Below are positions 59,441 through 64,000 of a stretch of DNA of 64,000 nucleotides, piece after piece; positions within the stretch are counted from its first letter, which is position 1; each line of letters begins with the position of its first letter. This stretch comes from Lepraria neglecta (taxonomy: Eukaryota > Ascomycota > Lecanoromycetes > Lecanorales > Stereocaulaceae). The DNA lies in the NCBI GenBank assembly GCA_033220425.1, contig CM065652.1, forward strand, positions 1,674,001 to 1,738,000, written 5' to 3'. The translations under genes and the position numbers were made by a program. Under the pieces are notes generated by a model. It ran no database searches. It worked only from the letters and a program-made list of their open reading frames with translations, and had not been told where the DNA came from.

Positions 59441-62400
59441 ATGGCAAATCAGCCCCTGTATGTTCCCAATGGCCATCCCAGCTTAAGGGCGACAATATAT
59501 TCCGCACCACCGCACCTCGCACCTGATCCAGCTAGCCCTCAATCACCTCACGCCGAACACCATACATCCGACGATGACGACGATAATGAAGATGGCAATG
59601 GAGAAAATGATACAGAGCCAGATCTAGAGCTGGACTCATCGAATCATGATGAAGACTTACAAGATGAGGCGGCTGAATATGACGAAGTAGCAGACAATCT
59701 GAATATTCAAGAAGAGCTGAGACGAAGAATTGCAGTAGAAGGCAACCAGAACACCAGACTCGAGTATGAAGAAGCTCTTGAAATGCTTGAGACGTATTTC
59801 AGACGTCTCAGTGAGAGAACGACTTTGCAGACACTGGGCGACATTCCTGACGTCTCTCTACCCTCGGAAGCCCCTAAATCTCCGACTTCCCAGAGACTGA
59901 CGTACGGTTCGAATGGAGATGTGTATAATCCGTACGACCCTTACTCCTCGAAAGAATACATAGCGCAAGAAATCGCTGCTGGACGAATGACGAGGCCCGA
60001 TGGACCTAGCGCTGCTCAACGTAAAAATGGACCTCATTCAACGAATCAAGACATTCGCGATGCCAATTGCCTTGCGAACATATCGAGGCGAGCTGGAGAG
60101 ACTGACATCTTGCTTTGTGCCCGGCTTCTTGTGCAAGGGGGAGAAGTGACAGAGGAAGATCTGAGTTTAATACCTCTCCATAGAGATCATGCCGACATCA
60201 CAGCCTTGGCCGATTTTGTTGACACGACACAGCTCAATGCTTTTATGAATTCTTCTTATGACCCCTCAGATATTCAGCATCCACTCTTGCAGTATGCGAT
60301 CCATTGCTTGGACGTCAACTCATTACCAACACTGGGGCCCGAGCTAGCACCCACCATGGATCAAACGAGAGCCTCCTTATGGGGTGGAGATGATCCACGG
60401 CTATATCTGCCTGCCGCTTTCCTTGGTGATTCATCTCCCGCAGCTTCTCTGAATGCTTCGTCCAGCCCTGCAATGGGCTTGGAAACAGAGCAACCCTTGG
60501 TGCCAGATCTTTTTGGTATATTATCAGATGCTTTGTCGCTGGGTCGTGTGGGCTCAGAGGGCAGTGAGCCCGAGATCTCTTCGCCGTACGATCAGGGGAA
60601 CCGTCAAAATATTGGTACGAGATCTCTGAGGCCTCGGAGAGCGACCACTTTGCAACAAGCTGCTGGGGCTGTGGGAGGAGATGTGCCACATAGTTCTCAG
60701 TCGTCACTGGCCAGAACGCCTGCTCAAGTTAGCCTATTAGCCAAGTTGGATCGTAAGTTGGATCGTAAGCGGCGCCGTACAGGGGCTTCGCCTTCGGATA
60801 CTATACCATCACTACTTGTTCCAGGTGTTAGCCAAGCTCGGAGTTCGGGGAGACCCCAACTACCTCAAGCTCCATCCCGACGTACCAACACCGGTACATC
60901 AGGATTGCCAGGAGGGCCAGGACGACCACGAATGCGTCCTAGCCCTTTGGTATCGGTACCGCGGTCTAGTTTGACTCCGTTGGTGACTGCTAGTGGTGAA
61001 GGAATTTTCATACCGCAAGTCCTGGAGCGGCTTCCCGAAGAGGCTAGATCGATAATCTACGAGCACCTCGGGCTCTCAACGCGCACAACATCAACAACAA
61101 ACTCAAACCAAAGCCTCTTACCGCCCCTCCGCCGTGCATTGGACCAACATGTTTGCTTCACCTCTGAGCTCTTTCCTCGCAGCTACGACGTCGAGAAGCG
61201 TCTAGCTATACTCAATATCCTCAGAACCAAAGCACCATACACTGTACTAGTGGGTGTTAGCACGCTGCCAGGTCAGCCCAAGATAGAGTATTATCTCGAA
61301 CCCCGTCAGTCCTCTGGCCATGAGTCCATGGATCTACCACTCGGACCCAATGGGCAAGGGTGGCCAGCCAACCGCATACCTCTAGAGATTTTCGACCGTA
61401 TCACTGGTTACCTTCCACGTGATACTATCGAGCAACTGCGTTTGGTTAACCATGAACTTGAGAAAAAAGTGTCGGACTGTCTTTTTCGCAATGTTGTCGT
61501 GCCATTCACCCCAAAGATATATGGCATGTTAGCCGCTGAAGGCAAGCCAGAGGAGGTCACCGACGTCGAATGCGAGGATGCCAAAGGCGAAGGGAAGAGT
61601 AAAGCGAAGGGCAAAGGTAGGAGTAATTTGATCAGATCTGGAACCTTGTGCTGACGAATTTCTATTCAGAAATCTCAGGGGATCAAGATTCTGCTGTACA
61701 GGAGGTTCATGACGGAATGGCCACATTCAAGGGGTGGGGCCCGCGTGTCCGCACCTTCGCCATGGCTTTCGACGCGGATCAGGGTAAGTTGGATTTTTTT
61801 AATCTACCCGCGCTATATACAGGGTCGCTCATGTTGCTAATGTCATCACAGAGCAACTCAGCAGACCACCAAAGAAGAGCAAGCTCAAGGAAGTCACCAC
61901 CTTCTGGGGACAGTATGAGTGGCCCCATCCTTTCTACAACCGATACGCATCCATTGAAGATCTTGAGAAGAAGGCCGACGAATATAGCTGCATGAGTCTC
62001 GCACTATCGAACCTCCATAAGACTCACAAGCTGGGCCTTTCCATCGATAGCGGTTTAGGTTGGCTTGAGGGTCCAGACATGTCCGATCGCGTCCGATTGT
62101 TTAAAGAGCCGCCTAAAATCTTTGGTAAGACACACCAGCATCTTGATGCAAAGGCTACGGAGCGTAAACAAGACTGGGACAGCATCCTGCGCACCCTTGG
62201 TCTCGATAGCACCACCTACGCCGTTGAAGGAAATACAATTCGCGGTGCACAAGGACCAATTTGGCGAAACAGCTACGGGTTTTACGAGGCCATCGTCGGT
62301 CATCGCTACGAGAAGACTCCAAATGGTGATATGGTCAATAAAAAGTGTATCACACTTGTCGATAACGGGCCGCGCCAATCAAATGGGTTCCTTGTCTTCC

Positions 62401-63782
62401 AAGGCGCGAATCTTTCGGCCAGTGGTAACGCTTCACAACCACCCACTGGAACGCCAACTTTCACCATTCGCAGCTTCGGCCAAGGAAACAACGACAGCCC
62501 TTTCAAAGCTGCTTCGCTTGTTCCTTCTGACCTCACAGCTGGCCAGAAGGAATGGCTACTCGAGACAGAGTGGGCTCAGCGTGCCTTTTTGTCCAGTTAC
62601 TGCATGGCGTTGATGGATAATTCAGTCACTTTCCAGCATGTTGAGTCTCTTGTCATCTCCAAGCTGTCAAGCAGATACCTGCCTGCTCTCCAGCGCAAAG
62701 ACTTCTGGAGAGCTCTTCCGAACCTCAACAGCTTGACATTGAAAGTCTCGGCCGACTTCCGCGACATTCAGAAGAACGACTCAGGGATTGTTGAAGCACT
62801 AGATATCGAGCCTTCCAAGGCTGCTAGCCATTTCTATAGCCTTCTCAACGTGTGTGTCGCCGCTGTTTCAGGCATCAAGACGTTAGATCTCGGTTATTGT
62901 GGAGGCGGTGAGCGGCAAACAGGCATCTTTGGGCGTAATCAACACGTCCTCCCTGCGCCCTTGACCAATTTCTCAAATCAGCGTGGCGGGCTCGCAACAA
63001 ACATCATCGTGTTACCTCACGTCGAGCACCTCGCTCTTAGCAACTGCTGGATTGCGCCGCCTACCCTTAAAGGCTTTGTTAAGAAGATGGCGGCCCACAA
63101 GATGCACACATTGACACTCAACTCTGTCTCTCTGAGCGGCCACTCCGATGTAATGCAGCCAAATGAGCCTAATCCACTCGGGAACGGAGTTTATTCCACG
63201 GCTAATGGTCCTCCTCGACATTTCAATTACCGAAAGCTTGGTAATCTGTGGGCGCAGCGTGGCAAAGCGTTGGATCCAAGTTCTGATCCAGCATCTTGGC
63301 TCTTTACTGGCGCCCGTATCGGTTCGTGGCGTAACGTCATTGATACCATCACTCCAGGGCCAACGGTCGACCTACTTCGCTACGCTTACAACTATCGGGA
63401 TGATGCTCCTGCGATGCACGACCCAGGCGCTCTCCAGCGAGTCAACTTCATCTCCTGTGGCTACATCAAGCTCGTGAATCAACCAACTTTCGACCAAGGA
63501 TTCCTAGGCGACGTTGACATCACTCCTCCTGCGAGCCTGCAGAGGCGCGCCATGGACCTCATGCCCGTAATGATGCATCGTCCTCAAGATCGACTACTTG
63601 GCCAGATCGTCCCAGTCCTACAGATTGAGGAGGTAGAGGTTTTTCATTCATGTTTCCCCATGAGAATCGGCTGGGGCAATGATCAGAGCAAATACGATAA
63701 CAATGAGGACGGCCAACCCATCGGTGGAAGTGGTCGTTTCTCTGGCCATGTGCAGAAGCTCACGTTCAAGTCATACGAGTGA
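59441..63782 (+). CDS. Large F-box protein (~1,406 residues)
   Basis: Three exons: 59441-61616, 61670-61783, 61852-63782, with introns of 53 and 68 nt (GTAGGA...TTCAG, GTAAGT...CACAG). ATG 59441 (MANQPLYVPNGHPSL) is preferred over an in-frame upstream start lacking protein-like sequence. The N-terminal third is acidic (DDDDDNEDGNGEND, residues ~45-60), then a Glu-rich helical part. The centre has a basic, nuclear-signal-like LDRKLDRKRRRTG and a Ser/Pro/Arg-rich linker. An F-box (PLEIFDRITGYLPRDTIEQL) lies near residues 645-670. The C-terminal 650 residues carry Leu-rich segments such as LPNLNSLTLKV, IKTLDLGYCG and VLPHVEHLALSNCW, suggesting an LRR-like substrate-binding face. Likely an SCF ubiquitin-ligase substrate receptor. 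A fusion of two genes is possible but the splices are clean. Confidence 0.82.
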
Positions 63783-64000
63783 AGGATCTCCACCCTCACT
63801 CCCAAACTCTCCGGTACATCTTCAATATTCAAACCATCACAATCAAATTCTTGTACAAACTTCGAGACCAAAAATTTCTTACGGATATAACAACGCGATA
63901 ATTTGACGTCTCATGTTCAAAGATGTCGTAGGATCGCTCAACGCTCACAATGCCTTGGTCTTGATCGTAGCTCTACGTCCAGCCTTTGGCCTTTGGTCCA
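63783..64000. other. 3' flank of the large F-box gene
   Basis: 218 bp after the TGA-terminated gene, probably 3' untranslated region. Nothing else recognisable before the window ends. Confidence 0.5.

Noticed and set aside
61615-62000. Reading the large F-box locus as two genes (59.4-61.65 kb and 62.0-63.8 kb)
   Set aside because: Two short, phase-consistent introns connect the frames, and the intervening exon is clearly coding.

Overview
The window is genomic DNA of a filamentous ascomycete. The reasons are short introns of 48-160 nt with GT...AG ends and CTAAC/CTGAC-like branch sites, a fungal Zn2Cys6 regulator, F-box genes, a secreted type-B carboxylesterase, and transposons ruined in the way repeat-induced point mutation (RIP) does it: TGG and CAG/CAA codons turned to TAG/TAA, and the RT motif YxDD turned to YxNN/VDN. 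The window splits into a TE-only, TpA-rich block (1 to about 38.8 kb) and a gene-bearing block of ordinary composition (about 39.2 to 64 kb). No rRNA, tRNA or CRISPR array was seen.

The left block is a stack of nested insertions, most with intact target-site duplications (TSDs). A Tc1/impala-like element (its 5' part lies outside the window, its 3' end is near 37003) was split by a pogo/Fot1-like element (895-36973, TA/TA). That element received two chromovirus-type Ty3/gypsy elements: Gypsy1 (1007-19241, + strand, 113-bp LTRs, TSD CATTA) and Gypsy3 (20631-36047, - strand, 153-bp LTRs, TSD ACCCT). Gypsy1 holds Gypsy2 (3662-10234, + strand, ~427-bp LTRs, TSD ATACT). Gypsy3 holds two copies, in opposite orientation, of a gag-only LTR element: A (28993-31334, TSD GTATC) and B (32023-34521, TSD ACCTC). 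Each copy carries an internal 26-bp minisatellite. A second, lightly mutated pogo element (37008-38840) sits beside the stack. Gypsy1 and Gypsy3 share an unusual plan: very short LTRs, the same primer-binding-like motif after the 5' LTR, and a long third coding region behind integrase plus chromodomain.

The right block holds, in order: a damaged F-box gene (39276-39819 and remains to about 40130); a hypothetical gene split by a 619-bp MITE (40506-41940); a large secreted Ser/Thr/Pro-rich modular protein (45738-42121, - strand); a stretch with a decayed gene and a ~390-bp repeat that also occurs inside Gypsy3; a four-exon Zn2Cys6 transcription factor (51491-53498); an eight-exon secreted carboxylesterase (53977-56304); a small TGFQP-repeat gene with a frameshift (57380-56974, - strand); and a 1,406-residue F-box protein (59441-63782). 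The regulator and the esterase lie head to tail 478 bp apart and may be functionally linked, which is inference only. Several genes nearest the TE block are broken, which fits gene decay at a compartment border.
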